Origin: Anaerolineae bacterium
GTDB taxonomy: Bacteria; Chloroflexota; Anaerolineae; 4572-78; J111
DNA length: 64,000 nucleotides
Direction of reading: 5' to 3'
Assembly (NCBI GenBank): GCA_023151115.1
Contig: JAKLJP010000032.1
Coordinates: 3,227-67,226, forward strand
A program made the position numbers and the translations under genes. Positions 32,622-41,097 of this stretch are shown piece after piece. Below the pieces are notes generated by a model, which searched no databases, had not been told where the DNA came from, and saw only the letters and a program-made list of their open reading frames with translations. The first letter of the stretch is position 1. The number at the start of each line of letters is the position of its first letter.

Positions 32622-34064
32622 TTACAATTTCTGCACTAACTCTTTGAACCTTTCGCCGCGTTCGGCGTAGCTGCGAAAGGCATCGTAACTGGCGCAGCCG
32701 GGAGATAACAATACGACGTTGCCCGGTTGGGCCAGTTGGGCGGCCAGATTAACCGCTTCTTCCAAGTTGGCCGCCCGCTGAACACGGGTCTGCGACTGGG
32801 GTATTTCATGACGTACTTTGGCCAGAGCCTTGGCGATCAGGTCGGTTGCCTCGCCAAACAGGATGACCACACGGACCTTGTGGAGGATCAGGCGGGCAGC
32901 GTCATCCCAGGGTAGATTTTTATCCCGCCCCCCCACCAGCAGCACGATTGGCTCAGTGTAGGAGTGCAGGGCGGCAATCAAACGGCCCGGCGTGGTGGAG
33001 ACGCTGTCGTTGAAGTAGCTCACGCCATCTCTTTCGCGCACAAACTCCAGGCGATGGGTGACGCCGGTAAAGGTGGTAATAACGCTCCGCATGGCCTCGA
33101 TAGACGCACCGGCTTCCCTGGCCAGTAGACAGGCCGCTAAAATATTGCTCAGATTATGCGCCCCGCGCAGCTTGACCTCCTGGCGGGTGGCGACGAAGTG
33201 GGGCATATTGTTTTGGTCAAGCAAGACCAGGTCATTCCGGGCCAGTGAGGCCCCATTCGGCATTTGCGCTTCTAAGCTAAACCAGCGGACCTTATGCCGA
33301 TATTGATGGCCTATCGTCCGGGTCATGTCATTGTCTAGGCCCATAACAATCACTCCTTCTGGCCCCTGGTAATCAATCAACGCTCGTTTGGCCCGCACGT
33401 AATGCTTCATCGAAGGGTGGCGGTCCAGGTGGTTGGGGGTAATGTTCAGGATGGCGCTGATGGGTGGACTCCAATTAGCCAACAGCGCCGCCAGGCCCGG
33501 ATGCTCGGTTTTCACCCCCTGGTTCAACCGGGCGTGAAAATACTCCAGTTGAAAACTGCTCAGTTCCATCACCACCACATCCGCCGGGCTGATCTGGTCC
33601 ACCACTTCGATGAGCGGCCGGCCGATATTGCCCCCGACCCAGGTTTTCCGGCCGCTGGCTTCCATGATTTTGCCCACCAGGGTGGTCGTAGTGGTTTTGC
33701 CACTGGAGCCGGTAATCCCGATAATCTGCGCCGGGCAGAGATAACAGAACAAGCGGCTTTCGGTGCTGAGGGGAATTTTGCGGGTGCGGGCCGCTTCGAG
33801 AAAAGGTATCTCCAGCGGCACACCGGGGCTGACCAAAAGCAAATCAGCCTCGTCCAGGAGAGACAATGGATGCTCCCCCAACACCAGTGACACTCCCGCC
33901 GCGGCCAGCGTGGCAGGAACGGACCCCAATTTTTCTGCGGGTTGGGCGTCGGTGACCGTTACCCTAAAGCCGTGCCTGGTCAAATAGGTTGCCAGAGCCG
34001 TTCCTTCTTGCCCCAGGCCAACGATCACCACACGCAGCCCGGCCAGCGTGTTGATGTCTGCCAT
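32622..34064 (-). CDS. murD: UDP-N-acetylmuramoyl-L-alanine--D-glutamate ligase
   Basis: 480 residues. Mur ligase adding D-Glu. Rossmann-like N-terminus VVIVGLGQEGTALATYL, P-loop ITGSSGKTTTTTLV, 'WSPPISAILNITPNHLDRH', 'HNLSNILAACLLA', 'RLEFVRERDGVSYFNDSVST' and C-terminal 'VLLVGGRDKNLPW' and 'LLSPGCASYDAF', all usual MurD landmarks. Followed 5 bp later by ftsW. The upstream spacer contains AACGTTCAA-type palindromic words. Confidence 0.96.
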   Translation of the reverse strand: MADINTLAGLRVVIVGLGQEGTALATYLTRHGFRVTVTDAQPAEKLGSVPATLAAAGVSLVLGEHPLSLLDEADLLLVSPGVPLEIPFLEAARTRKIPLSTESRLFCYLCPAQIIGITGSSGKTTTTTLVGKIMEASGRKTWVGGNIGRPLIEVVDQISPADVVVMELSSFQLEYFHARLNQGVKTEHPGLAALLANWSPPISAILNITPNHLDRHPSMKHYVRAKRALIDYQGPEGVIVMGLDNDMTRTIGHQYRHKVRWFSLEAQMPNGASLARNDLVLLDQNNMPHFVATRQEVKLRGAHNLSNILAACLLAREAGASIEAMRSVITTFTGVTHRLEFVRERDGVSYFNDSVSTTPGRLIAALHSYTEPIVLLVGGRDKNLPWDDAARLILHKVRVVILFGEATDLIAKALAKVRHEIPQSQTRVQRAANLEEAVNLAAQLAQPGNVVLLSPGCASYDAFRSYAERGERFKELVQKL

Positions 34065-34106
34065 AAATTTATTTACCGTTTAACGTTCAAACGGTCAACG
34101 CTTGAA

Positions 34107-34418
34107 TTAAGCGGCCAACTCTTGGGCCGGCAGCCAGAGCAGGTCGTGGCTCTGCTCTTCCGGCAGCAGCAGGTCGTTGTCCAGGATGGCTCGCACCACT
34201 TCGTCCAGGGTAGTCAACAACACCCCGGTTTTGTTGCGGTAGTGACGAATGCCGCGGGTCAGGTCCTCGTCAATACGCGCCACCAATTTGAGAGCCGCCT
34301 GATAGGTCGCTTCACGCTCGGCCATGGACGGAGTTTTAACCAATTCCGGGTAAACTCGCGGGGTTTTGAACCGATGATTGCGGCCTAAAGTTCGCGTTTG
34401 CGCTTGCGGGTGTTCCAT
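34107..34418 (-). CDS. Hypothetical protein between mraY and murD
   Basis: 103 residues from ATG 34418, preceded by AAGGAGGATTC, a good ribosome site. No recognised family. Helical, charged and soluble: 'MAEREATYQAALKLVARIDE', then 'DEVVRAILDNDLLLPEEQS' and a C-terminal LLWLPAQELAA. No signal peptide or membrane segment. Genes of this kind inside a dcw cluster are lineage-specific; function unknown. Confidence 0.6.
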   Translation of the reverse strand: MEHPQAQTRTLGRNHRFKTPRVYPELVKTPSMAEREATYQAALKLVARIDEDLTRGIRHYRNKTGVLLTTLDEVVRAILDNDLLLPEEQSHDLLWLPAQELAA

Positions 34419-34481
34419 TTTTACTGAATCCTCCTTCACCACTATATGCCAACTTTTTATATGAGCGCCAAATAGGCGGTC

Positions 34482-34558
34482 TCAACAAAGGATGAAGGCT
34501 GAGGGCTGAAGGATGAAAGGTTTTAATTTCCGCCTTCATCCTTCCTCCTTCCGCCTTA
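34482..34558. repeat. Repeat hairpin at the mraY stop
   Basis: AAAGGATGAAGGCTGAGGGCTGAAGGATG (heptad words GGATGAA / GGCTGAG / GGCTGAA) then TTTTAATTT and CGCCTTCATCCTTCCTCC-type complement. It touches the mraY TAA. Confidence 0.75.
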
Positions 34559-35533
34559 AATTAGAGCCAGGGCAATGCCCAACATAGCCGATAAAATTCC
34601 GATGAGCCAGAAACGCTGGGTGACATGCGTTTCCGACCAGCCCAACAGTTCAAAATGATGATGTAAGGGACTCATTTTGAACAGGCGTTTGCCGCCGGTC
34701 AACTTAAAATAGGCCACCTGCAAAATCACCGAAGCGGCTTCGGCCATAAAGACAAACCCGACAACAGGCAACAGCAGCCACTGGCCGGTCATCAGGGCCA
34801 CCACAGCTAAGGTCGCACCGATGGCTAACGAGCCGGTGTCGCCCATAAAGAGTTCGGCTGGGTGGGCGTTGTACCACAGAAAGGCCAGCAGCGCCCCCAC
34901 TACGGTAAAGATAAACGCGACCAGCCAGATTTGCCCCTGCAAAAAAGCGATAACGCCGTAAGCCGCAAATGCTACCGCGGCGATGCTTCCGGCCAATCCA
35001 TCGAGGCCATCTGTTAAATTGACCGCGTTCGATGTCCCCACGATAATGAACATAGCGACCGGAATGTAAAACCAACCGATGTCAATTCTCTGAGCAATGC
35101 CGGGCACGGCAATGCTGCGCAAATCCAAAACATAATGCAAGAAAAGGGCCGTGACCAGGGCAAAGATGAGCTGCCACATCAATTTGTAACGTCCCAACAA
35201 ACCGGTCGTAATAACTTTGACCCCCATCAAATCATCCACTGCGCCCAGCGCACCAAAGGCAACCAGCACACCCAGCGGTACCAGGATAGACCGCCCAATG
35301 AGGTTGTAGCCCAGCACATTGGCCACATTGAGCATGCCGGTAATGACCAGAACCGGGATCAGGATCATCAGGCCGCCCATCGTCGGTGTGCCGGTTTTAA
35401 CCTGATGGGTGCTTGGCCCCTCAATCCGAATCCCTTTACCAATTCCTAACTGCCGCAATAAATTAATCAACGGGCGTCCCCAAATAACCGCCAATAAGAA
35501 TGCAATCGTACCCAGCGTTAGCGAGTAAGCCAT
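34556..35533 (-). CDS. mraY: Phospho-N-acetylmuramoyl-pentapeptide transferase
   Basis: 325 residues, ten helices. Makes lipid I from UDP-MurNAc-pentapeptide and undecaprenyl phosphate. 'GPSTHQVKTGTPTMGG' after helix 1, 'VDDLMGVKVITTGLLGRYK' with the Asp pair, 'SNAVNLTDGLDGLAG', 'ELFMGDTGSLAIG' and the histidine motif 'FKMSPLHHHFELLGW' are all intact. 6 bp separate it from murF. Confidence 0.97.
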   Translation of the reverse strand: MAYSLTLGTIAFLLAVIWGRPLINLLRQLGIGKGIRIEGPSTHQVKTGTPTMGGLMILIPVLVITGMLNVANVLGYNLIGRSILVPLGVLVAFGALGAVDDLMGVKVITTGLLGRYKLMWQLIFALVTALFLHYVLDLRSIAVPGIAQRIDIGWFYIPVAMFIIVGTSNAVNLTDGLDGLAGSIAAVAFAAYGVIAFLQGQIWLVAFIFTVVGALLAFLWYNAHPAELFMGDTGSLAIGATLAVVALMTGQWLLLPVVGFVFMAEAASVILQVAYFKLTGGKRLFKMSPLHHHFELLGWSETHVTQRFWLIGILSAMLGIALALI

Positions 35534-35539
35534 GAGTGT

Positions 35540-36982
35540 TTAACGTTCAACATTGGACGTTTTACCTTCTATCGTTAAGGCCGAAACAATCTCGGCCAAC
35601 CGCTGCGAGTTTGAGCCTTTTAACAAAACAATATCGCCAGCCTGCAAAATTTCTGCCAGGTAATTAATCGCCGCCTGATTGTGGTCCAATTCCAGGATCG
35701 CCGCCGGGTCCAGGCCACAGGCGCGGGCTTCGGCAGCAATCCATTTGGCCCGGCTGCCAATCACCAGCAGCAGGTCTACCACATCGGCGGCGCGGCAGCC
35801 CACCTTGCGATGCCCCTCTTCCTCAAAGCTGCCCAACTCCATCATATCACCCAACACCGCAATCTTTCTACCGCCGTTCAAATCGTCTAGCAGATTCAGG
35901 GCGGCAATCGTCGAAGCGGGACTGGCATTGTAAGTATCATCCAAAATGGTCGAGCCGTTCGGCCCGGCCACCGCGACCAGCCGCAGTTGGGCGCTGCTGG
36001 GCAGCGTTTGCAAGCCGGAAATGATCTCTTCCCAATCCAACCCTTCCACCAGACCCACCAGCGCCGCCCGCAGTGCGGTATGGACGCTGTGCCGCCCCAA
36101 CAGGGGCACGCGGACGTGGACGGTCTGGCCTTGATGGTTAAAAATAAAGCGGACTCCTTCCAACCCGGCGCTCATCACCTCGCTGGCCCACAAATCGGCC
36201 TGCGGCGACAGGCCGTAGGTGAGAACGCGGGCGCGGGTTTGCTGGGCCATTGGCAGCACCAGGGGGTCGTCGTAATTTAACAGGGCCACGCCCCCTTCAT
36301 CGGCGGCCGGCAAAGCCTGCACCAATTCCGTTTTGGCCTCAACAATCCGCTCCATCGTGCCCAGCCGCTCCAGATGCGTCGGGCCGATATTTGTTATCAC
36401 CCCTACATGGGGTTGAGCAATGTCGCACAGCAGCGCAATCTCGCCCAAAGCGTACATGCCCATCTCCAGCACCACCCGCTCGTGGCTGGCTTTTAAATTC
36501 AGCAGGGTCAGCGGCAGGCCAATTTCGTTGTTCAGGTTGCCCTCGTTTTTGAGGGTCTCAAACCGGCTCGACAACACCGCCCAGACCAGCTCTTTGGTGG
36601 TACTTTTGCCCACACTGCCGGTAATCCCAATCACCCGCACGTTGAACTTTCTGCGCCAGAAAGCAGCCAGTTGCTGTAACCCGGCCAGGCTGTCCTCGAC
36701 CTGAATGCACACCGGCGGCGTGACTTGGGCCGGAGCTTCAGCCGCCGCTGTGATAATCTGGGCCGCCGTTTGCACCGGCTGATGGATAATCACCGCCAGC
36801 GCGCCCTGCTGAAACGCCTGTTCCACAAACTGATGGCCGTCGTGTTTTTGGCCGGGCAGGGCCACAAAAACAGTTCCCGCTGTTACCTGGCGTGAATCCA
36901 CTACCACTTTTTCAACCCTCTGCGGCGCGTCTATTCGATTTCCGGTCAGGCCCTCAATCACATCGGCCAGAGTCAAATCCAT
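35540..36982 (-). CDS. murF: UDP-N-acetylmuramoyl-tripeptide--D-alanyl-D-alanine ligase
   Basis: 480 residues. Adds D-Ala-D-Ala (from Ddl) to the tripeptide precursor. 'VVVDSRQVTAGTVFVALPG', P-loop GITGSVGKSTTKELV, 'VLEMGMYALGEIALLCDIA', 'ILDDTYNASPASTIAAL', 'VLGDMMELGSFEEEGHRKVG' and 'VLLKGSNSQRLAEIV'. C-terminal NVER is encoded by the AACGTTCAAC word seen near murB. Start ATG 36982 with AAAGGG upstream. Confidence 0.96.
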   Translation of the reverse strand: MDLTLADVIEGLTGNRIDAPQRVEKVVVDSRQVTAGTVFVALPGQKHDGHQFVEQAFQQGALAVIIHQPVQTAAQIITAAAEAPAQVTPPVCIQVEDSLAGLQQLAAFWRRKFNVRVIGITGSVGKSTTKELVWAVLSSRFETLKNEGNLNNEIGLPLTLLNLKASHERVVLEMGMYALGEIALLCDIAQPHVGVITNIGPTHLERLGTMERIVEAKTELVQALPAADEGGVALLNYDDPLVLPMAQQTRARVLTYGLSPQADLWASEVMSAGLEGVRFIFNHQGQTVHVRVPLLGRHSVHTALRAALVGLVEGLDWEEIISGLQTLPSSAQLRLVAVAGPNGSTILDDTYNASPASTIAALNLLDDLNGGRKIAVLGDMMELGSFEEEGHRKVGCRAADVVDLLLVIGSRAKWIAAEARACGLDPAAILELDHNQAAINYLAEILQAGDIVLLKGSNSQRLAEIVSALTIEGKTSNVER

Positions 36983-37001
36983 CACAAACCCTTTACTACT
37001 C

Positions 37002-37050
37002 CAGCATCCTTCGATACGGTTTCGCTTCGCTCAACCTACTCAGGATGCTG
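37002..37050. repeat. Palindromic element, family B, copy 2
   Basis: CAGCATCCT (37002-37010) pairs with AGGATGCTG (37042-37050) around TCGATACGG...TCAACCTACTC. Shares CCTTCGATACGG and CTACTCAGGATG with the copy at 16651. Confidence 0.8.
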
Positions 37051-37085
37051 TTTAACTTAATGATAATGACTCATACCTAATCCCT

Positions 37086-37120
37086 TACTACCTACTACCT
37101 ACTGCCTACTCCTTACTCGC
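37086..37120. repeat. Heptad tract at the ftsI stop
   Basis: TACTACC, TACTACC, TACTGCC, TACTCCT, TACTCGC in perfect 7-nt phase. Encodes the C-terminal ASKE of the PBP and its TAG stop (37106-37108). Confidence 0.88.
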
Positions 37121-38815
37121 AACTTCTCCGGTGGCATAATCCGGCGGAATATTCAACAGCACCACCAACTGCTCGGCAATTCGCTTGAAGGTCGGCGCGG
37201 CGGTGGTATTGCCCCAGCGGGAGGTGGTGGGGCGGTCAATAATCACCAAAACTAATACCTGCGGGTCGTTTGCCGGTAGATAACCGGCAAACGAGGCCAG
37301 GGTCAGCGTGGGATGATAGCCGCCGGGAACGGGGATTTCGGCGGTGCCGGTTTTACCGGCCACATCGTAGCCAGGAACCATGGCCTCGGAATTGGCCCGC
37401 TCCAGCGCCTCGACCAGCATGCCGGTCAACGTTTTAGCCGTTTGTTCCGAGACGGCCCGCCGCACTACCACCGGTTCGACCTGAACTTCTCGTTCACTGT
37501 CCACAATGCGGCTGACAATATGGGGCTTCATCAGCAGGCCATTGTTGGCGACTGCCCCCACCGCCAGCGCAATTTGCAGCGGCGTAACCGCAATGCCCTG
37601 CCCAAACGAATTAGTCCCCAGGTCGCTTTCGTGCCAGTCGGCATCTTTGGGTGTTTTGAGTGTGCCCGGTCCCTCGCTGCTCAGATCGGCTCCGGTCAAA
37701 AGGCCAAAGCCAAAGCGCTTGACATAGGTATAAAATCGGTCTTTACCCAGGGCCACCGCCACCTGGGCGATACCGACGTTTAAACTTTTGGCCAACACAT
37801 CGGTCATATCTACGGTTTCGTGAGCCTGGCGGTCCCAGTTATAAATTACCCGTCCGCCGACCTCAATCGAGCCGCCATCATAGATAGTTCCCATCGGCCC
37901 AACGACCCCGGCATCCAGCCCGGCGGCCATCGTCACCACCTTAAAAACCGAACCTGGCTCATACTGGCGGCTGACCACCGGATCAAAATAAAGGTCTTCG
38001 TCGCTGGCCCCGTAATTGTTGGGGTCATAAGTGGGGTAGCTGGCCATACCCAGAATCGCCCCGGTTTTTGGCTCCAACACCACCACCGACCCGCCCTGCG
38101 CCCCGTATTGTTTGACCGCCGATTTTAACTCACGTTCGATCAAATGCTGAATGCTGCGGTCCACCGTTAGATACAAATTAGCGCCGCTGACCGGCGGCAC
38201 ATAATGACTGGCCCCCAGCGGAATAATCTCGCCGAAAGGACTGCGCTCGCCGGTTTGCAAGCCGGCGGCGCCGCGCAGCATATCGTCATAAAATCCTTCC
38301 ACGCCATAAAAACCATTACCGTTACTATTGACAAAACCCAGCAGATGCGCCGCCGAGTCCCCTTCCGGGTAGACCCGCTTGGCTCGCGGCTCAACCTTCA
38401 GCCCAACTATATCCCATTCGATAATCGTTTCCCCCACCGCCTGAGATGCGCCTTTGGCTAAGGGCACCCAGGGGCTGTCATTGGTCAAACTCTTCAACAG
38501 ATCCTCGCGCGGCACATTCAGCAGCCGATACAACCGATCTGCGGTGGCATAAGGGTCGCTGATAATCTTGGGGCTGGCCGAAATATCATATTGAATCACA
38601 TCTGCGGCCAAAATATGCCCATTTCGATCATGGATTTCCCCGCGATGGGGCGGGATGACCAACTCATTCTGGTGCTCGGCCTCAGCCAACTGGGCAAAAC
38701 GATGGTGCTCAAGCACCTGCCAGCGAATCAATTGGCCCACCAGCACCAGTCCCGCTGCCGACATCACGGCCATGACCGTTATAATTCTGTAATTAGAGCG
38801 CTCGGATGTTTTCAT
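37106..38815 (-). CDS. ftsI: Class B penicillin-binding protein (FtsI/PBP2-like transpeptidase)
   Basis: 569 residues. N-terminal signal-anchor helix (about 10-30), dimerisation/pedestal domain with 'RGEIHDRNGHILAADVIQYD', transpeptidase domain with SxxK in EPGSVFKVVT, SxN in KSLNVGIAQ and KTG in VAGKTGTAEI. Cross-links septal peptidoglycan with FtsW. No PASTA repeats at the C-terminus. Located between the ftsL-like gene and murF. The last residues are repeat-encoded. Confidence 0.94.
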   Translation of the reverse strand: MKTSERSNYRIITVMAVMSAAGLVLVGQLIRWQVLEHHRFAQLAEAEHQNELVIPPHRGEIHDRNGHILAADVIQYDISASPKIISDPYATADRLYRLLNVPREDLLKSLTNDSPWVPLAKGASQAVGETIIEWDIVGLKVEPRAKRVYPEGDSAAHLLGFVNSNGNGFYGVEGFYDDMLRGAAGLQTGERSPFGEIIPLGASHYVPPVSGANLYLTVDRSIQHLIERELKSAVKQYGAQGGSVVVLEPKTGAILGMASYPTYDPNNYGASDEDLYFDPVVSRQYEPGSVFKVVTMAAGLDAGVVGPMGTIYDGGSIEVGGRVIYNWDRQAHETVDMTDVLAKSLNVGIAQVAVALGKDRFYTYVKRFGFGLLTGADLSSEGPGTLKTPKDADWHESDLGTNSFGQGIAVTPLQIALAVGAVANNGLLMKPHIVSRIVDSEREVQVEPVVVRRAVSEQTAKTLTGMLVEALERANSEAMVPGYDVAGKTGTAEIPVPGGYHPTLTLASFAGYLPANDPQVLVLVIIDRPTTSRWGNTTAAPTFKRIAEQLVVLLNIPPDYATGEVASKE

Positions 38816-38821
38816 AAGAAT

Positions 38822-38906
38822 TAAAAATTAAGGGTTAAGAAATTAGAAATTAGAATGTAAGAAAGGCGATCAATTCTTTCTTAATTCTTATTTCTTAAAT
38901 TCTCCA
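38822..38906. repeat. AT-rich repeat hairpin between ftsL-like and ftsI
   Basis: AAATTAAGGGTTAAGAAATTAGAAATTAG words facing TTCTTTCTTAATTCTTATTTCTTAAATT, same design in an AT-rich word set. Confidence 0.65.
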
Positions 38907-38909
38907 GCT

Positions 38910-39389
38910 TCACTCCCGCCCTTCGAGCCAACCGGCCAGGTTATCTAATATATGGGTCCACCATGTGGTTTGATTGAACTCTGGTCCGGTTGAGTCAAAA
39001 CTATTTCGTCCCGGCTGTCCACCCATGACCACTTTTTGCGGCTCTGGCGGCAGTGGGTAATCGGCGACCGGGATATAGCGCACGTCGGTGGTTGGCCCAA
39101 ACCCCAATTCGCGGGCGCGGGCTTCCACCCGGTCCAGAGCTTCGAGTTGGGCAATTTCCAATGTCAAGGCTGCATTCTGATTTTTGATCTGGTCCAGTTC
39201 CAGCCGCAGCGCGTCAATGCGGTAGCTGGTGGCTGTGACTGCGCTCGCCTGAGTCAGATAAAGCCAGCCCACCAAACTAAACATGGCCAGCAGCAGCAAA
39301 AGCCCCAAAGCGGCCTTACTGTCTACACGCCACGGCAACTGGCGGATGACATTTTCCGGTCTCAGACTAATCAGAATATTACTTGACAT
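38910..39389 (-). CDS. FtsL-like division protein
   Basis: 159 residues. One transmembrane helix (about 27-47, AALGLLLLLAMFSLVGWLYL) followed by a coiled coil (about 55-90, 'IDALRLELDQIKNQNAALTLEIAQLEALDRVEARARELGF'-type heptads), the FtsL/DivIC build, then a Pro-rich 60-residue extracytoplasmic tail ending in a Trp-rich helix. Low sequence conservation is usual for FtsL; position between rsmH and ftsI is the standard ftsL locus. Four bases separate it from rsmH. Confidence 0.8.
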   Translation of the reverse strand: MSSNILISLRPENVIRQLPWRVDSKAALGLLLLLAMFSLVGWLYLTQASAVTATSYRIDALRLELDQIKNQNAALTLEIAQLEALDRVEARARELGFGPTTDVRYIPVADYPLPPEPQKVVMGGQPGRNSFDSTGPEFNQTTWWTHILDNLAGWLEGRE

Positions 39390-39393
39390 AATA

Positions 39394-40320
39394 TTATACC
39401 CTTTTTAATTCAACGACCCGCAGCTTTGCGCTGCGGGCCCGTGGATTTGCCTCTATTTCTTTCCTACTAGCCGTTATCGGCTTTTTGGTTATAATATCTA
39501 TAGTCGCTTTATGCCTACACGTACAGACCGGCTGTTCTGGTGGACAGATACAATCTTGCGACTCTTGTTTAAAGTAGTTTTTGACAATGCGATCTTCCAG
39601 CGAATGAAAACTGATGACTGCCAGCCGGCCTCCTGGTCTGAGCCATTCCAACGCTTGAGGCAGAGTTCGCTCCAGAGCGCCCAGTTCATCGTTAACCGCA
39701 ATCCGCAAAGCTTGAAAGGTGCGGGTGGCCGGGTGGATTTTGGTTCGCTCCGACCGGCTGACTCCACCGGCCCTGAGTACAATCTGAGCCAATTCTGCCG
39801 TGCTGCGGATGGGCCGCGCCTTGACAATGGCCCTGGCGATGCGCCGGCTGTGCCGTTCCTCAGCGTACTGGTAAATCAGGTTAGCCAGGTCCTCTTCCGG
39901 CAAGCCATTGATCAGGTCGGCGGCGGTTGGCCCCACCGAAGCGTCCATCCGCATATCCAAAGGACCTTCGGTTTGAAACGAAAAGCCGCGTTCCGGCTGG
40001 TCGAACTGCATGGACGAGACGCCCAAATCGAGCAGGATGCCATCGGCCTTCGGCAGGCCGTGCGCCTGGGCAATCTCAGCCAGCCGGTCAAAATTGGCCT
40101 GAAAGAGGTGAACTCGTTGACCAAACTGCGCTAATTGCCGTCTGGCTAATTCCAACGCGCTCTGATCTCGATCAAAACCAAATACCTGCCCATCTGGGGC
40201 CGACGCTGCCAATAAAGCAGCGGTATGTCCCCCCGCCCCGACGGTGCCATCAATATAGACGCCACCGGGATGGGGCTGTAGCGCGGCGATAACTTCTGCC
40301 AAAAGAACAGATTGGTGCAT
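39394..40320 (-). CDS. rsmH: 16S rRNA (cytosine-1402 N4) methyltransferase
   Basis: 308 residues. SAM-dependent methylation of C1402 of 16S rRNA. '[20 protein letters not shown]' start, '[14 protein letters not shown]' SAM motif I, '[20 protein letters not shown]', '[18 protein letters not shown]', '[18 protein letters not shown]' and 'RARSAKLRV' end. ATG 40320 is preferred to the frame start at 40341 since those seven residues come from the upstream repeat. Second gene of the dcw operon after mraZ. Confidence 0.97.
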   Translation of the reverse strand: MHQSVLLAEVIAALQPHPGGVYIDGTVGAGGHTAALLAASAPDGQVFGFDRDQSALELARRQLAQFGQRVHLFQANFDRLAEIAQAHGLPKADGILLDLGVSSMQFDQPERGFSFQTEGPLDMRMDASVGPTAADLINGLPEEDLANLIYQYAEERHSRRIARAIVKARPIRSTAELAQIVLRAGGVSRSERTKIHPATRTFQALRIAVNDELGALERTLPQALEWLRPGGRLAVISFHSLEDRIVKNYFKQESQDCICPPEQPVCTCRHKATIDIITKKPITASRKEIEANPRARSAKLRVVELKRV

Positions 40321-40324
40321 GCTC

Positions 40325-40408
40325 CGGGTTGCAGGGTGCAAGTTGCAAGTTTCAGGTTAAAGACTTCTGCACCCCTGCGACTCTGCTACCCTGCTACCCT
40401 GTTACTTT
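40325..40408. repeat. Repeat spacer between mraZ and rsmH
   Basis: TTGCAGGGTGCAAGTTGCAAG words, then CTGCACCCCTGCGAC, TGCTACCC, TGCTACCC: purine-rich tract followed by a complementary-style pyrimidine tract, ending 2 nt from the mraZ stop. Confidence 0.65.
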
Positions 40409-40840
40409 CTAAATTCCTAAGTCCTGCAACTGGGCCACAATGTCTTCGGTTGCCTGCTCGACCGTAGTCACCACTTCGCCCCACTTGGCCGGACTCCAGA
40501 TTTCAAGTTTGTTTTTAACGCCGATGATAATGGTCTCATCCTGAATTTCGGCGTAATCGCGTAGTTTTTGGGGCAATAAGATGCGCCCCTGGCGGTCGGG
40601 GATCGAGTCAAAAGCGCCTGAAAACATAAAACGGGCGAAATTTCGGGCCGCCGGGTTGGTGGTGGGTAGTTGGGCAATTTTATCGGCCAAAATGTCCCAT
40701 TCTGACCGGCCATAGGCCCATAAACAGCCATCCAACCCACGGGTAATGACGACGCCGCTCTCAAGTTCGTCGCGGAATTTGGCCGGAATTGTCAGGCGGC
40801 CTTTATCGTCAATGGTGTGGCTATATTCGCCCAAAAACAT
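40409..40840 (-). CDS. mraZ: Transcriptional regulator MraZ
   Basis: 143 residues, the normal length, with two SpoVT/AbrB-type halves: 'FLGEYSHTIDDKGRLTIPAKFRDEL' pattern at the N-terminus and 'DSIPDRQGRILLPQKLRDYA' in the second half, each with the DxxGR motif. MraZ forms ring oligomers that bind tandem TGGG boxes in its own promoter and represses the dcw operon. Six such boxes lie upstream (40912-40967). First gene of the cluster. Confidence 0.97.
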   Translation of the reverse strand: MFLGEYSHTIDDKGRLTIPAKFRDELESGVVITRGLDGCLWAYGRSEWDILADKIAQLPTTNPAARNFARFMFSGAFDSIPDRQGRILLPQKLRDYAEIQDETIIIGVKNKLEIWSPAKWGEVVTTVEQATEDIVAQLQDLGI

Positions 40841-40894
40841 GTGGCAAGAACCTTTTTTAGGGAGTGTGGGTCATTTTCCCCCATTTTGGGTACA

Positions 40895-40906
40895 GAACAG
40901 ATGTTC
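40895..40906. promoter_or_regulatory. LexA/SOS-box-like palindrome in the mraZ leader
   Basis: GAACAGATGTTC, extended by A/T to AGAACAGATGTTCT (40894-40907). It fits GAAC-RNRY-GTTC, the Gram-positive LexA box that is also reported for the Chloroflexota Dehalococcoides. It lies about 35 nt downstream of the predicted transcription start and 55 nt before the mraZ ATG, where a repressor could block elongation. Confidence 0.5.
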
Positions 40907-40911
40907 TATCA

Positions 40912-40967
40912 CCCATTTTACCCCACTTTGACCCATAACTCCCCACATTATAACCCACTTTGTCCCA
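40912..40967 (-). promoter_or_regulatory. MraZ operator: six phased TGGG boxes
   Basis: On the minus strand TGGG occurs at plus-strand positions 40964-40967, 40954-40957, 40942-40945, 40932-40935, 40922-40925 and 40912-40915, i.e. spacing 10, 12, 10, 10, 10. This matches the TGGGN-N5 arrangement bound by MraZ. Boxes overlap the -10/-35 spacer and the start site, expected for autorepression. Confidence 0.85.
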
Positions 40968-40975
40968 CCTGTCTA
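40947..40975 (-). promoter_or_regulatory. Promoter of the dcw operon (PmraZ)
   Basis: Minus strand TAGACA (40970-40975), 17-bp spacer, TATAAT (40947-40952). Predicted start near 40940, inside the MraZ box array, leader about 100 nt. Confidence 0.75.
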
Positions 40976-41006
40976 GTCCATTGGTGGATTTTTAAGGTTG
41001 GTTCTG

Positions 41007-41035
41007 TTGCCCATGCTAAGATTTAGGGCTATAAT
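41007..41035 (+). promoter_or_regulatory. Promoter of the GDP-sugar reductase gene
   Basis: TTGCCC (41007-41012), 17-bp spacer, TATAAT (41030-41035). Predicted start near 41042, leader about 55 nt. Divergent from PmraZ. Confidence 0.55.
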
Positions 41036-41097
41036 GTGCCTGCTAGGGTGGCATGAGCAGAAATGCTCGACGCCCTTTTTTTTTGGAGGAGTCTCTT

